From contig JAJEEK010000113.1 in assembly GCA_022821065.1 (NCBI GenBank), positions 1-63,272 of the forward strand: DNA of 63,272 nucleotides, read 5' to 3'. The notes beneath the pieces are model-generated. The model was not told the origin of the DNA and did no database searches. It worked only from the letters and a program-made list of their open reading frames with translations. Below are positions 42,756 through 51,301 of this stretch, piece by piece. A program made the position numbers and the translations under genes. This DNA comes from Candidatus Poribacteria bacterium (GTDB taxonomy: Bacteria > Poribacteria > WGA-4E > WGA-3G). Every line of letters begins with the position of its first letter. Position 1 is the first letter of the stretch.

Positions 42756-43169
42756 TCAGAGAATTTCTGTAATCCATTCACCATCGTGTGCTGGATTATA
42801 GATTAACCCCTCTTTTATATCAACACAGAGGTCAAGATGCTCCAATACCATGTGTCCCACGAGGACAGGCGAGCCCTCAGGCAGATCGGTAACCGGCATT
42901 GACCTTGTTCGTTCCAATATCGTAAATTGGACTTCTGAGTAGACAATACGGTCAACAATACCGGTAGCGGTCCGTGCCCGCGTTGTTTCAATAGGTGTGA
43001 GACCAAGTTGCTCAATGACCGATGTCGGTAGGCAGAGTCCCGTTGCACCTGTATCAACGAGCGCATCTGTGACGGTAGTTCGCCGCACCTCTTCCGGATT
43101 CATAACGCCTAACTTTACCGCAACCAGATCGTATAGATTTTCGAGTTCAATTTGTGTGGTGTGTCTCAT
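42756..43169 (-). CDS. Retropepsin-like clan AA aspartic protease
   Basis: 137 residues from ATG 43169 (AGGAG upstream; the longer frame to 43313 is not supported). VTDALVDTGATGLCLP has the catalytic D-T-G, and VLVGHMVLEHLDLCVD is the second, hydrophobic glycine motif of single-domain retropepsin-like proteases. Such proteins dimerise, each subunit giving one aspartate. There is no signal peptide, so it acts in the cytoplasm. It lies between a PhyH gene and the propeller hydrolase gene in the same direction. Confidence 0.82.
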   Translation of the reverse strand: MRHTTQIELENLYDLVAVKLGVMNPEEVRRTTVTDALVDTGATGLCLPTSVIEQLGLTPIETTRARTATGIVDRIVYSEVQFTILERTRSMPVTDLPEGSPVLVGHMVLEHLDLCVDIKEGLIYNPAHDGEWITEIL

Positions 43170-43219
43170 TTTCTCAACTCCTGTTATGATTCTAACGTAG
43201 GGGCGAAGGGACCTCGTCC

Positions 43220-44752
43220 CTACTGAATACGGAAGGCGTAAAGTCTGGCACGGTTCAGGACAAAACGGAGTCGCAGGGGTTGTGTCGCATCCGCTAATGT
43301 CGCCGACTTCCATCGCACTGAGTGTCGGATATTATCTCCTGTCAACGGGACGCAATCATCAATTGAAAATCCTTGTTGAACCTGTCCATCAGCGGTTAGC
43401 ACTTCAACACCGACCTGACCGCCACTCGCATTCGCGTTAATTTCAATCCCCCCGTTCGGAAGCTGCAACGGAACGGTTTCAACGACACCCTCCTCTGTCT
43501 CAGCATCAAGCGAGACAAAGCCGTCTAATCGCCATTTCGCAAGCCCGATCGCCTTGTGTCTATCTTTCATCTGGGCACCGTGGGTATGTTCTGTCCCTGT
43601 ATAATACCAGTGAATTTCATCGTCGGTGATGATCGGTTCTATGGCGGTTCCCATAATCATACCGGTGTCGAATGTGCCGCTCTCACCACGTGGGATAATC
43701 GGGGTTCGGTTTGCATCGGGATAGTCCCAATTGAATCCGTCTCGGCTGCTAACAAGTTGTGCATCAATCGGTCCATCGATAGGGATCTCATGTTCTGCTG
43801 CACCTGGTCCCGTCACATATAACACACCAGGGATACCGATGTAGATGTTATGATAAAGGAAGCCGGACATATTGTGGATTTCGGCACGGTCAGCACCGTA
43901 TCTCTGTACACCAACTGCGTCGTCTTCATCCGTTGCCCCGAACATCGGTTCGAGCGGTTTCCAGGGTCCTTCAAGACGCGGGCTTTCGGTGTATGCGATC
44001 ATACGTCTTGCGTCTTTATCGTCACCACGTATGAGGGCATAGGCTCGGAACAGGTCTGTTTTTTTATCGTAGATGACGTTGAACGCGCCTTCGTTGTCCC
44101 GATCCGCGATCGGTTCGAGGAAATCTGAGTCGTCCCATCGGATGCCATCGGGGGACATGAGCAGGAAGATGTTGCGATACCGTCTACAAAAACCGATCAT
44201 CTTATACCGTCTCTGCGGATCCGATTCGTCGTCATCGCGGAACACACAGGCACCGTGGAGGTCCCACACGATGTTGTTGTTTGGGTTTCCGTTGAATTCA
44301 AACAGACCGAGGTTCGGTTTCGTCCATGTCAACCCGTCATCGCTTTCTGCGTAGCAGGTGAGGTCGCCGCGGTCGTTTTCGACGAACTTTCGTCCGTAAG
44401 CATCGTGTGTCTTTCCCCTATATGTTGATGGATTTCGATCCGTACGTGGGACATAGAGTCCCGGAATCTCGTTCGCTTCAAATCGCCAATGCGGTCCCAT
44501 GCGACACATGTACCACATACGGTATTTCCCGTACGCCGCATCATACAGCGTGGTGCCATAGAGGTGAACACGTCTGGACTGGTCGGGGCCGCCGTGTTCC
44601 CACGGGTTATCGGGATCTGGTTCAAGGACAGGGACATCGTGCTTCACGCACTGATGTAGTGTGCGTGTCACCCCTTGCTTTGAAGCAATCAGCATGTCAT
44701 CAACGAACAGTTCTGTGCCGAGGTCAAGTGTGTGGATAGTATTTGAATTCAC
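43220..44752 (-). CDS. Five-bladed beta-propeller glycoside hydrolase-like protein
   Basis: 510 residues, GTG start at 44752 with GAGGAAA upstream. Motifs such as FVDDMLIA, KYRMWYMCRM, YAESDDGLTWTKPNLGL, YKMIGFCRR, FLLMSPDGIRWDDS and LVSSRDGFNWDYP repeat the pattern of glycoside hydrolase propellers of the GH32/43/68/DUF4185-like class. The C-terminal 100 residues form an extra beta sandwich (VGVEVLTADGQVQQGF). There is no signal peptide. Catalytic carboxylates cannot be assigned with confidence. A clear promoter lies upstream. Confidence 0.65.
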   Translation of the reverse strand: MNSNTIHTLDLGTELFVDDMLIASKQGVTRTLHQCVKHDVPVLEPDPDNPWEHGGPDQSRRVHLYGTTLYDAAYGKYRMWYMCRMGPHWRFEANEIPGLYVPRTDRNPSTYRGKTHDAYGRKFVENDRGDLTCYAESDDGLTWTKPNLGLFEFNGNPNNNIVWDLHGACVFRDDDESDPQRRYKMIGFCRRYRNIFLLMSPDGIRWDDSDFLEPIADRDNEGAFNVIYDKKTDLFRAYALIRGDDKDARRMIAYTESPRLEGPWKPLEPMFGATDEDDAVGVQRYGADRAEIHNMSGFLYHNIYIGIPGVLYVTGPGAAEHEIPIDGPIDAQLVSSRDGFNWDYPDANRTPIIPRGESGTFDTGMIMGTAIEPIITDDEIHWYYTGTEHTHGAQMKDRHKAIGLAKWRLDGFVSLDAETEEGVVETVPLQLPNGGIEINANASGGQVGVEVLTADGQVQQGFSIDDCVPLTGDNIRHSVRWKSATLADATQPLRLRFVLNRARLYAFRIQ

Positions 44753-44811
44753 GGTATTTCCTCAATTCAAATGTAAGTGCTTATTTTTCAATTTTGATTC
44801 AGCTGAGTCCA

Positions 44812-44840
44812 AGTATAACACATTTCAGGGTGATTATCAA
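44812..44840 (-). promoter_or_regulatory. Promoter for the propeller hydrolase gene
   Basis: Minus strand TTGATA (44840-44835), a 17-bp spacer and TATACT (44817-44812). The start of this gene is thus independent of the ABC exporter genes upstream. Confidence 0.65.
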
Positions 44841-44872
44841 ATCCAGTGAGCGGAGGGTGTGTAAACATGTTG

Positions 44873-46624
44873 TCAATCGCTTGCCCACAACTTCCGCATT
44901 TCCTCGGAGGAGGCAAGCAGTTCGTCCAACGTTCCGATTGCCTCAACGCGACCCTCTTTAAGGACAACGATCTGATCTGCCCGACGCAGGGCAGGTCGCC
45001 GATGCGAAACGACAAGGCACGTCGCCCGCGTCGTTTCAAAAAGACGTTCCCATAAGGTCTGTTCCGTCTCTACGTCCAGTCCAGACGAGAGATCATCAAA
45101 AACGAGTAATTCCGAGTCTCGAATGAACATCCGTGCGGCTGCAGTGCGTTGCATCTGTCCGCCTGACAACTTGACACCCCTCGGACCGACGACGGTTTCG
45201 AGACCGTCTTCGAGTGTCGGCAGGTCTTTCTCCATAACGCCGAGTCGAATCGCTCGGTTCAGGTCGTCCCAGTTCCACGGTATACCCATGAGAATGTTAG
45301 CACTCAGTTTTTCGCTGAAGAGTTTCGGCGTTTGCGGTGTGTACGCACAGCGCGGTGGAACGAAAAACGACTTCGGATCCTCAACAATTTCGCCGTTCCA
45401 GCGGATCTCGCCAGCCTGTTTCGGTAGGACACCCAAGAGTGCTTGCACCAGCGTCGTTTTACCTGAACCGATCTGTCCGGTAACAACGGTGAACGAACCC
45501 GCTGGGATTTTCAAGTCAACCTCGGCAATTCCAGATGCGTCGCCGTCGTAGAGGTATGTAAGCCCGTCAACGGTAAGTTCATTCAGCCGATCGGTTTCCG
45601 TCTTTTGAGGGATAGAAAGTGGCGGTTGATTTTCTCGCAGATATACCGGGGTGTGTTCTACCAAATCATCCCGAGACATTTCGTCAACGGTCTGTTCCAT
45701 ACGCGAGAACGAAACCGCTGCGCGTTGGTGTTGTGCCATTGTACTGCCGACGAGCGATCCACTTCTCGCGACTTCGCCGATATATGCATAGAACAACACG
45801 AAGTCTCCAACTGAAAACGTCCCTGCAGCCACCTGTTCCACAATGAGAATTAAAACCACGCCAGCGGCAAAGTCGTTCATATTGAAACTGATGGATCGTA
45901 GGAGCTGATTGAACAGGTTATCCACCAGCGTTGCCTTGCGGCGCGCATCGTTTAACCCCCGAAAGTGTGTGATTACATTTGACTCTGTCCGTGCGACCTT
46001 CACTGCCAAGATGGATTGGAACATTTCGTTGATGAAGTTAGTTGACTGTTCCGTAGCGACGCGCTGCGCTGCGCGATACCGCTGAATGTACCGCCTTGAC
46101 ATGTTGACGATTGTAATAATGAGAATAGCTGGGATAACCGTGATAGCCGTTATTGCTATATCTATCCGAGCCATCCAGATGATTGCTAACGTCGCGAAGA
46201 TGAGGTTGCCCCACAAATGGATGTACTGTTCCAGATAGCTTATAATCGCTTCAACATCATCTCGGAGCCGGTTTGTCACTTCGCCGGAGGCTGTTGAGAC
46301 ACTGTGTGGCGCGGACATGTTCATGATAGATGTCATCAGATTTTTTCGGAGCAGTGTTGAAATGGCGTAACGCCAACGCGCCCATACGAACGCTGAGGAT
46401 ATGAGGACACCTCTGTCACCGAATTCGGCAACAACGAAGAGCGCAACAAACGTCCAAGGGTTGGCTCCAGCTGCCGATTCGCCGGAGAGCGCGTCAAAAA
46501 ATCCCTTCATAATGATGCCGACAACGAAAGGCATTAGATCGTCTAATCCACGGAACAGAATGGTACCGAGAAAGAGGAGCGGACGGTAGCGCATGAGGCG
46601 AATAGAGGCTTGCCCTGTTGTCAT
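44873..46624 (-). CDS. ABC exporter half-transporter with degenerate Walker B
   Basis: 583 residues: six membrane helices, then an ATPase domain with Walker A GQIGSGKT, Q-loop YTPQTP, the canonical signature LSGGQMQR, Walker B LLVFDD and H-loop VVSHRR. The glutamate after Walker B is aspartate (FDDLSSGLD), a known mark of the degenerate site in heterodimeric exporters. Its start overlaps the stop of the next gene by four bases (ATGA), so it is co-translated with its partner at 46,621. The two should form one exporter in the inner membrane. The substrate (drug, lipid or peptide) is unknown. Confidence 0.9.
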   Translation of the reverse strand: MTTGQASIRLMRYRPLLFLGTILFRGLDDLMPFVVGIIMKGFFDALSGESAAGANPWTFVALFVVAEFGDRGVLISSAFVWARWRYAISTLLRKNLMTSIMNMSAPHSVSTASGEVTNRLRDDVEAIISYLEQYIHLWGNLIFATLAIIWMARIDIAITAITVIPAILIITIVNMSRRYIQRYRAAQRVATEQSTNFINEMFQSILAVKVARTESNVITHFRGLNDARRKATLVDNLFNQLLRSISFNMNDFAAGVVLILIVEQVAAGTFSVGDFVLFYAYIGEVARSGSLVGSTMAQHQRAAVSFSRMEQTVDEMSRDDLVEHTPVYLRENQPPLSIPQKTETDRLNELTVDGLTYLYDGDASGIAEVDLKIPAGSFTVVTGQIGSGKTTLVQALLGVLPKQAGEIRWNGEIVEDPKSFFVPPRCAYTPQTPKLFSEKLSANILMGIPWNWDDLNRAIRLGVMEKDLPTLEDGLETVVGPRGVKLSGGQMQRTAAARMFIRDSELLVFDDLSSGLDVETEQTLWERLFETTRATCLVVSHRRPALRRADQIVVLKEGRVEAIGTLDELLASSEEMRKLWASD

Positions 46625-48366
46625 TGGATCATCTCCTCGAGTCCAGTTTTTAGCAGCTGCGAGAAGGTGGAGTCAGGATTTTGGATGAGCCGCGTTCGTT
46701 CGTCGTATTCTTCAATCTCTCCATCGGCGAGAATCATAATTTCGTCCACCTGTTGGACCGTTCCGAGCCGATGCGCGATAATGATGCTGGTCCGCCCGTT
46801 CAACAATCGCCGCACTGCGTTGTCAATGCGTTGTTCCGTTGCTGGGTCAAGTCGTGAGGAGGGTTCATCAAGAATGACAATCTTCGGATCTTTAAGGAAT
46901 ACCCTTGCAAATGCCAGCAGCTGCGCTTCACCTGCGGAAAGCCCGGTCCCTTCAAGAAGTGTATCAAGTCCGTTTGGTAGGGATTGGTACCATTCTGATA
47001 GCCCTAATTTTTCAATCACTGACAAAATCCGGTCATCGGAAATTCCGGTATCAAAGAGCGTTAGGTTCTGGCGCACCGTTGCATTGAAGAGTTGCACGTC
47101 CTGTGTGACCAGACCGATCTGGTTGCGCAAGTCTTCCAATTGAATATCCTCAATTGATTTGTTTCCAATCCGAATCTGACCGTTGTTAATCTCATACAGC
47201 CGAAATAGGAGGCGGGTGATTGTCGTCTTACCGCTACCTGTGCGTCCCAATAAGCCGAGTGACTTGCCGGGTTGTAATTGAAAGGAAACATCTTTCAGAA
47301 CAGATTCATCTTCGGTGTACCCGAATGTGACCGCGTCAAATTCAATACCAAGTGCTTCTGAGGTCGGAAGTGCTTCCGTTCCATCTACAATATTTGAGGT
47401 GACCCGATAAAATTCCTCAATCCGTTTCAAGCCAGCGGTTGCCCGTTGGAGATCGTTAATCTGACGGTTCATCATGACCAACGGACCTCGCAGCATGACT
47501 ACGTATTGGATAACAAGGAGGACGGTCCCGATTGTGAATACACCTTCCCTGAACAGATAGATACTTATCGCCATCGTCAGTACCTGCCCGAAGGCGAGTA
47601 GAACGCCGCTAATCATCCGTAAAACCTCGCCCATCACGTGTGCTTTTACGGCTCGACCGTACACATCACGGTTGACATCGTAAAACCGATCCATTGTATA
47701 GTTGATGCCGCCGTTTGTGCGAAGGTCCTCAACGCCTGTTAGACGTTCTTCGAGAAATCCGAAAAGTCTGGCGTAACCTTCTCGTTCAGCTGTGTAAGTG
47801 GGAACAGCAACGTTTCGGGTGAGATTGTAAATCAGGATAGCAACTATCACAAAGCCGGTCAGGGCAATACCGATACGCCAATCTTCACGAATGACCAAGG
47901 CGAGAGCGCCACCGAGCAGCAAAAAACTTCCTATTACCTGAAGTATGAACTCAGAAAAGAAGTTTGAGAGTGCCGTCGTATCTCCGTCAACGCGTTCTAC
48001 CATTTCACCAGGGGTGTGTTCATGATGGAACGGCATGTCAAGTTGCAGACAGTGGTGTGCGAGATCACCCCGCATCTGATTTGTCGCTCGCCAGCCGACA
48101 TCTTGCCCAAGGTAAGAGCTGACTAACGTTACAACTTGCCTGAAGAAACTTACAGCAATGTACAGAAGACCGGCAGCGATCAGTAAGTTCCGCGTCTCTC
48201 CACCTGCTTCTGCTGTGTCAAAGAAGTAGCGCAGAATCTGTGGTTTAACAAGGTTTAAACCGACACCACTCAATATAAACACAGCGAGTAGGGTCATACG
48301 CACCCACTGCGGTTTCAGGTACTGTGATAGGAGTGCGGCGTATTGCCGAAAAGGGACTCTTTCCAA
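46621..48366 (-). CDS. ABC exporter half-transporter with canonical Walker B
   Basis: About 581 residues. Six membrane helices and an ATPase domain with Walker A GRTGSGKTT, Q-loop LVTQDVQLF, a variant signature LSAGEAQ, Walker B VILDEP (catalytic glutamate present) and H-loop IIAHRL. It pairs with the gene at 44,873. The longest frame begins at ATG 48489, but its first 33 residues do not look like protein and a promoter lies at 48,449-48,477, inside it. TTG 48366 (AGGATA upstream, MERVPFRQYAALL) or GTG 48390 is a better start. Confidence 0.85.
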   Translation of the reverse strand: MERVPFRQYAALLSQYLKPQWVRMTLLAVFILSGVGLNLVKPQILRYFFDTAEAGGETRNLLIAAGLLYIAVSFFRQVVTLVSSYLGQDVGWRATNQMRGDLAHHCLQLDMPFHHEHTPGEMVERVDGDTTALSNFFSEFILQVIGSFLLLGGALALVIREDWRIGIALTGFVIVAILIYNLTRNVAVPTYTAEREGYARLFGFLEERLTGVEDLRTNGGINYTMDRFYDVNRDVYGRAVKAHVMGEVLRMISGVLLAFGQVLTMAISIYLFREGVFTIGTVLLVIQYVVMLRGPLVMMNRQINDLQRATAGLKRIEEFYRVTSNIVDGTEALPTSEALGIEFDAVTFGYTEDESVLKDVSFQLQPGKSLGLLGRTGSGKTTITRLLFRLYEINNGQIRIGNKSIEDIQLEDLRNQIGLVTQDVQLFNATVRQNLTLFDTGISDDRILSVIEKLGLSEWYQSLPNGLDTLLEGTGLSAGEAQLLAFARVFLKDPKIVILDEPSSRLDPATEQRIDNAVRRLLNGRTSIIIAHRLGTVQQVDEIMILADGEIEEYDERTRLIQNPDSTFSQLLKTGLEEMIQ

Positions 48367-48386
48367 ATTGAAGGTTATCCTAATTC

Positions 48387-48406
48387 TCACTACACAAATA
48401 TAGTGA
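48387..48406. promoter_or_regulatory. Possible operator palindrome
   Basis: TCACTA and TAGTGA face each other across eight bases, between the exporter promoter and the TTG start. It may bind a regulator, but the arms are short and no regulator gene is adjacent. Confidence 0.25.
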
Positions 48407-48448
48407 AAGGTGTTATACTTTAAAAATAAGTGCCTCTCATAAGCCCTT

Positions 48449-48477
48449 ATGATACAGTAAAGTAAGGTTTCGTGCAA
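48449..48477 (-). promoter_or_regulatory. Promoter for the ABC exporter genes
   Basis: Minus strand TTGCAC (48477-48472), a 17-bp spacer and TATCAT (48454-48449). It would start the transcript near 48,442. Confidence 0.5.
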
Positions 48478-48530
48478 GAAAAATCGCAAGCCTTACGTTT
48501 TCAATAGGACACTGGATGAAGGAGTTGTAA

Positions 48531-48938
48531 ATGTCGCGTGCGCAGTGCATCGTTCATAGAGAGAAAAAGATCCTGATGGTCAAGCATCACCATGAAGGAG
48601 AGGAGTGGTGGTGTCTTCCTGGGGGGCGTATTGAGGTAAATGAAACGCCGGAACAAGCCGCACTAAGAGAACTTTGGGAGGAGTGCCGTGTGCAGGGCAG
48701 AGTGATCCGCCCAACATCTGTCATCACTTTTGCGCCTGATGATCTATACTACACCTATTTGATAGAGATAGGGGCGCAGGTCGTGTCCTTGGGAATTGAC
48801 CCTGAATTAGAAGATAATCAGATCCTTGTTGACATCGCGTGGATGGATCTGAATGAACTCACTCAACGAGATAGAGCGTTTCTGTGGACTGCTGGCTTGT
48901 TGACAATTCCTGGATTTTCTGAGGAGATTTGTTGCTAA
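48531..48938 (+). CDS. Nudix hydrolase
   Basis: 135 residues. The Nudix box is complete: GGRIEVNETPEQAA followed by LRELWEECRV, giving the G-x5-E-x7-R-E-x-x-E-E pattern that binds magnesium. The protein starts with SRAQCIVHREKKILMVKHH, the usual first strands. It should split a nucleoside diphosphate linked to another group, for example an oxidised nucleotide or a sugar nucleotide. AAGGAG precedes the ATG. It is divergent from the exporter genes; MITE copy 3 follows it. Confidence 0.9.
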   Translation: MSRAQCIVHREKKILMVKHHHEGEEWWCLPGGRIEVNETPEQAALRELWEECRVQGRVIRPTSVITFAPDDLYYTYLIEIGAQVVSLGIDPELEDNQILVDIAWMDLNELTQRDRAFLWTAGLLTIPGFSEEICC

Positions 48939-48962
48939 CCGACAGATAAAATTACAATTCAT

Positions 48963-49084
48963 CAGGACTTACGCATGACGCTCTTTTGTACCACAAACTT
49001 CCCAGTTTGTGCTACCAGAACGGTGTGTTTTCAGACAAATTTCATCTAACAGAACCACTTACAGTCAAAATTGCGTAAATCCTG
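48963..49084. mobile_element. MITE family A, copy 3 (diverged), with TTCAT target duplication
   Basis: A 122-bp copy with clear but reduced identity to copies 1 and 2. Its ends read CAGGACTTACGCA and the nearly complementary right end. Direct TTCAT copies (48,958-48,962 and 49,085-49,089) flank it. Confidence 0.82.
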
Positions 49085-49118
49085 TTCATAATGCTTTTCC
49101 AGATCAAGGGTTTAAGCC

Positions 49119-49358
49119 ATGAAACGCAACTATTATCCAGAAACTGACGCATTGTCCATTGATCTGTCCGAACGACCGAATGTGGAAAGTAGAGAAATCT
49201 CGGAAGGTGTTATTTTTGATTATGATGCCGACCGTAGACTTGTCGGTATTGACATTGATAAGGCCAGCCACAAAGTAGAAATGAAGACACGGATTCTCAG
49301 CAAACTGCCTGCCAAAGTTGAAACGGTGGCGCATAGATGTAGAAAGGGACTTCTATGA
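49119..49358 (+). CDS. DUF2283 family protein
   Basis: 79 residues. YYPETDALSIDLSERPNVESREISEGVIFDYDADRRLVGIDI is a full match to the DUF2283 pattern, found in small proteins often placed in toxin-antitoxin or mobile contexts; the biochemical role is not known. It overlaps the enolase gene by four bases (ATGA), so translation is coupled. No clear promoter was seen; MITE copy 3 ends 35 bases before it and could influence it. Confidence 0.8.
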   Translation: MKRNYYPETDALSIDLSERPNVESREISEGVIFDYDADRRLVGIDIDKASHKVEMKTRILSKLPAKVETVAHRCRKGLL

Positions 49359-50506
49359 AGATTAAAGAAATTCGGGCTGTAGAAATTGTGCTCAACCCAA
49401 AACCGACAACGACACCACGGACACCCAGCCGAGCCGGAACGTTTCCGATGAACCGCCCCGTCTCGCGTTATGCCGATGCTGATAGGAGAGGTACAGGTTG
49501 GAACCGTCCAGCATGCATTGTAACAGCAGAGGATGGAACATGGGGGTTCGGGCTCTCGCTTTACAGCGGTCCTGTAACCCGAATCATCAACGACCATTTT
49601 GCCCCGCGTCTCGTCGGTGAAAATTGTATGGCGACCGAGAAATTGTGGGATTTAATGGTGCGATCGTGCGCTGCCTTTGGCGCGACCGGCTTGACAAGTT
49701 ACGCCATCAGCGCAGTTGATTGCGCCCTCTGGGATCTCAAAGGCAAAATCCTGAAGAGACCGGTTTACGAACTGCTCGGGGGACCCCAGAAAGAAAAGAT
49801 TTTCTGCTACGCCTCCGGTTTTGATCAAGAATGGTATATGGAACTCGGATTCAAAGCGACGAAACTCTTTACACCGTGGGGTCCCGAACACGGGTTGGAA
49901 GGCTTACGGAAACTTGAGGAATTGGTGGCAACTACACGGGAAGTTATCGGTGATAAGATTGACCTGATGTTAGATGCGTGGACGGGGTTTGACATAGAAC
50001 ACACCGTCCGCGTCTGTGAGACGATGAAACCCTATGGTTTGAAATGGATGGAAGATTATATTCCGCCCGATGATTTTGTTGGCTACGAGACGGTGCGTCA
50101 ACGCCTCCCTTGGCAAACGCTTGCGACAGGAGAACACTGGTATCTGCCAACCGTCTTTGCGGAGGCGGCAGGACGACGATTGGTTGACATCTTCCAACCG
50201 GACGTTTTGTGGTGTGGCGGTATTACATCGGCGGCGAAAATCTGTCACATTGCCGAGGCAAGTGGGATTAACGTGATTACGCATGCCGGAATGAATTACC
50301 CTTACGGTCAACACCTCGCATTTGCGATGCCTGCCATCACGTGGGGAGAACGTTCTGAAGGTGTCTCTGCTCCCGGTGTGCCTCTTGCGGAGATGGTCAA
50401 GTTGCCCGGCACTTCCGTTATCAAAGACGGCTATGTCGCGCCATCGGATGCCCCCGGTTTCGGTCTTGAAATTGATGAAGCATGGATAGAAAGTGTGATG
50501 GTATAA
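49355..50506 (+). CDS. Enolase-superfamily sugar-acid dehydratase (mandelate racemase group)
   Basis: 383 residues. The capping domain (IRAVEIVLNPKP... LVGENCMATEKLWDLM) and the barrel are complete: SAVDCALWDLKGK, the base region FKATKLFTPWGP, metal ligands in LMLDAWTGFD, WMEDYIPPDD and ATGEHWY, and the late histidine in ITHAGMNYPYG. The FTPWGP line and the GEHWY strand resemble L-rhamnonate dehydratase-type enzymes, so it probably dehydrates an aldonic acid in the cytoplasm. It is followed by a methyltransferase 6 bp later. Confidence 0.88.
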   Translation: MKIKEIRAVEIVLNPKPTTTPRTPSRAGTFPMNRPVSRYADADRRGTGWNRPACIVTAEDGTWGFGLSLYSGPVTRIINDHFAPRLVGENCMATEKLWDLMVRSCAAFGATGLTSYAISAVDCALWDLKGKILKRPVYELLGGPQKEKIFCYASGFDQEWYMELGFKATKLFTPWGPEHGLEGLRKLEELVATTREVIGDKIDLMLDAWTGFDIEHTVRVCETMKPYGLKWMEDYIPPDDFVGYETVRQRLPWQTLATGEHWYLPTVFAEAAGRRLVDIFQPDVLWCGGITSAAKICHIAEASGINVITHAGMNYPYGQHLAFAMPAITWGERSEGVSAPGVPLAEMVKLPGTSVIKDGYVAPSDAPGFGLEIDEAWIESVMV

Positions 50507-50512
50507 ATCGAA

Positions 50513-51286
50513 ATGAATGACGAAATCACGATTGCTAATCGAACACATTGGGAAGCCGAAGTCGTGAAAAAGAACGGCTTTACCGTGCCGTGGCTCGATC
50601 TTGATAAAGACGATATTCTAAAGTATGCTGAAGGTGAACTTGATCCAGTCCCGTATCACCTCTATCAAATCTACCCCGCATATCTACTCAGAGATGTTGC
50701 CGACAAGGACGTGCTGTGTCTCGCGGCGGGTGGCGGACAGCAGTCTGCAGTGTTCGGTTTGCTTGGTGCACGTGTAACCGTGATTGACTTCACACAGGGA
50801 CAACTTGACGGAGACATAGCAGCTGCGAAGCATTACGGTTACCAGATAAAAACGCTTCGCCTCAACATGCGAGACTTGTCTGCAATTGAAGACGCATCGT
50901 TTGATTTTGTGTATCAGGGGCCTTCGATGAGTTGGGTGCCATCCGTTCATGAAATCTATAGCGGCGTATCAAGGATCATCCACCCCGGTGGTCACTATCG
51001 CGTAGATTTTGGCAATCCTGCCAATCATTTTTGGGAGTGGGATGGTGAATACTATCGCGTCACCGAACCGTATTCTGAGCGAGTTTTCAGGTATTCAGAT
51101 GGCGCATTCGACTTTCGGCACTATTTGAGTGATATATTCAATGGGCTTGTGGACAACGGGTTCCGGATTGAGCGGGTTGAGGAACGGGCTTGGATACAGC
51201 CAGATATCGAAGCTACACCCGGAAGTTGGACACATGAAATGGCTTACAACGTGAGTTTTGCCGTTGTTGCGAAGAAAGATATATAG
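50513..51286 (+). CDS. Class I SAM-dependent methyltransferase
   Basis: 257 residues. The SAM-binding motif I reads VLCLAAGGGQQSAVFGLLGARVTVIDF, with the acidic residue ending strand 2, then LRLNMRDLSAIEDASFDFVYQG (motifs II and III), RIIHPGGHYRVDFGNP and a C-terminal region specific to this group. It is soluble and should methylate a small molecule; the target is not clear. It is in one operon with the enolase and the deaminase genes. Confidence 0.87.
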   Translation: MNDEITIANRTHWEAEVVKKNGFTVPWLDLDKDDILKYAEGELDPVPYHLYQIYPAYLLRDVADKDVLCLAAGGGQQSAVFGLLGARVTVIDFTQGQLDGDIAAAKHYGYQIKTLRLNMRDLSAIEDASFDFVYQGPSMSWVPSVHEIYSGVSRIIHPGGHYRVDFGNPANHFWEWDGEYYRVTEPYSERVFRYSDGAFDFRHYLSDIFNGLVDNGFRIERVEERAWIQPDIEATPGSWTHEMAYNVSFAVVAKKDI

Positions 51287-51301
51287 GTCTGAAAGGTGTC
51301 T

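Noticed and set aside
46621..48489. Extended ABC protein starting at ATG 48489
   Set aside because: The extra N-terminus does not resemble exporters and spans a probable promoter.
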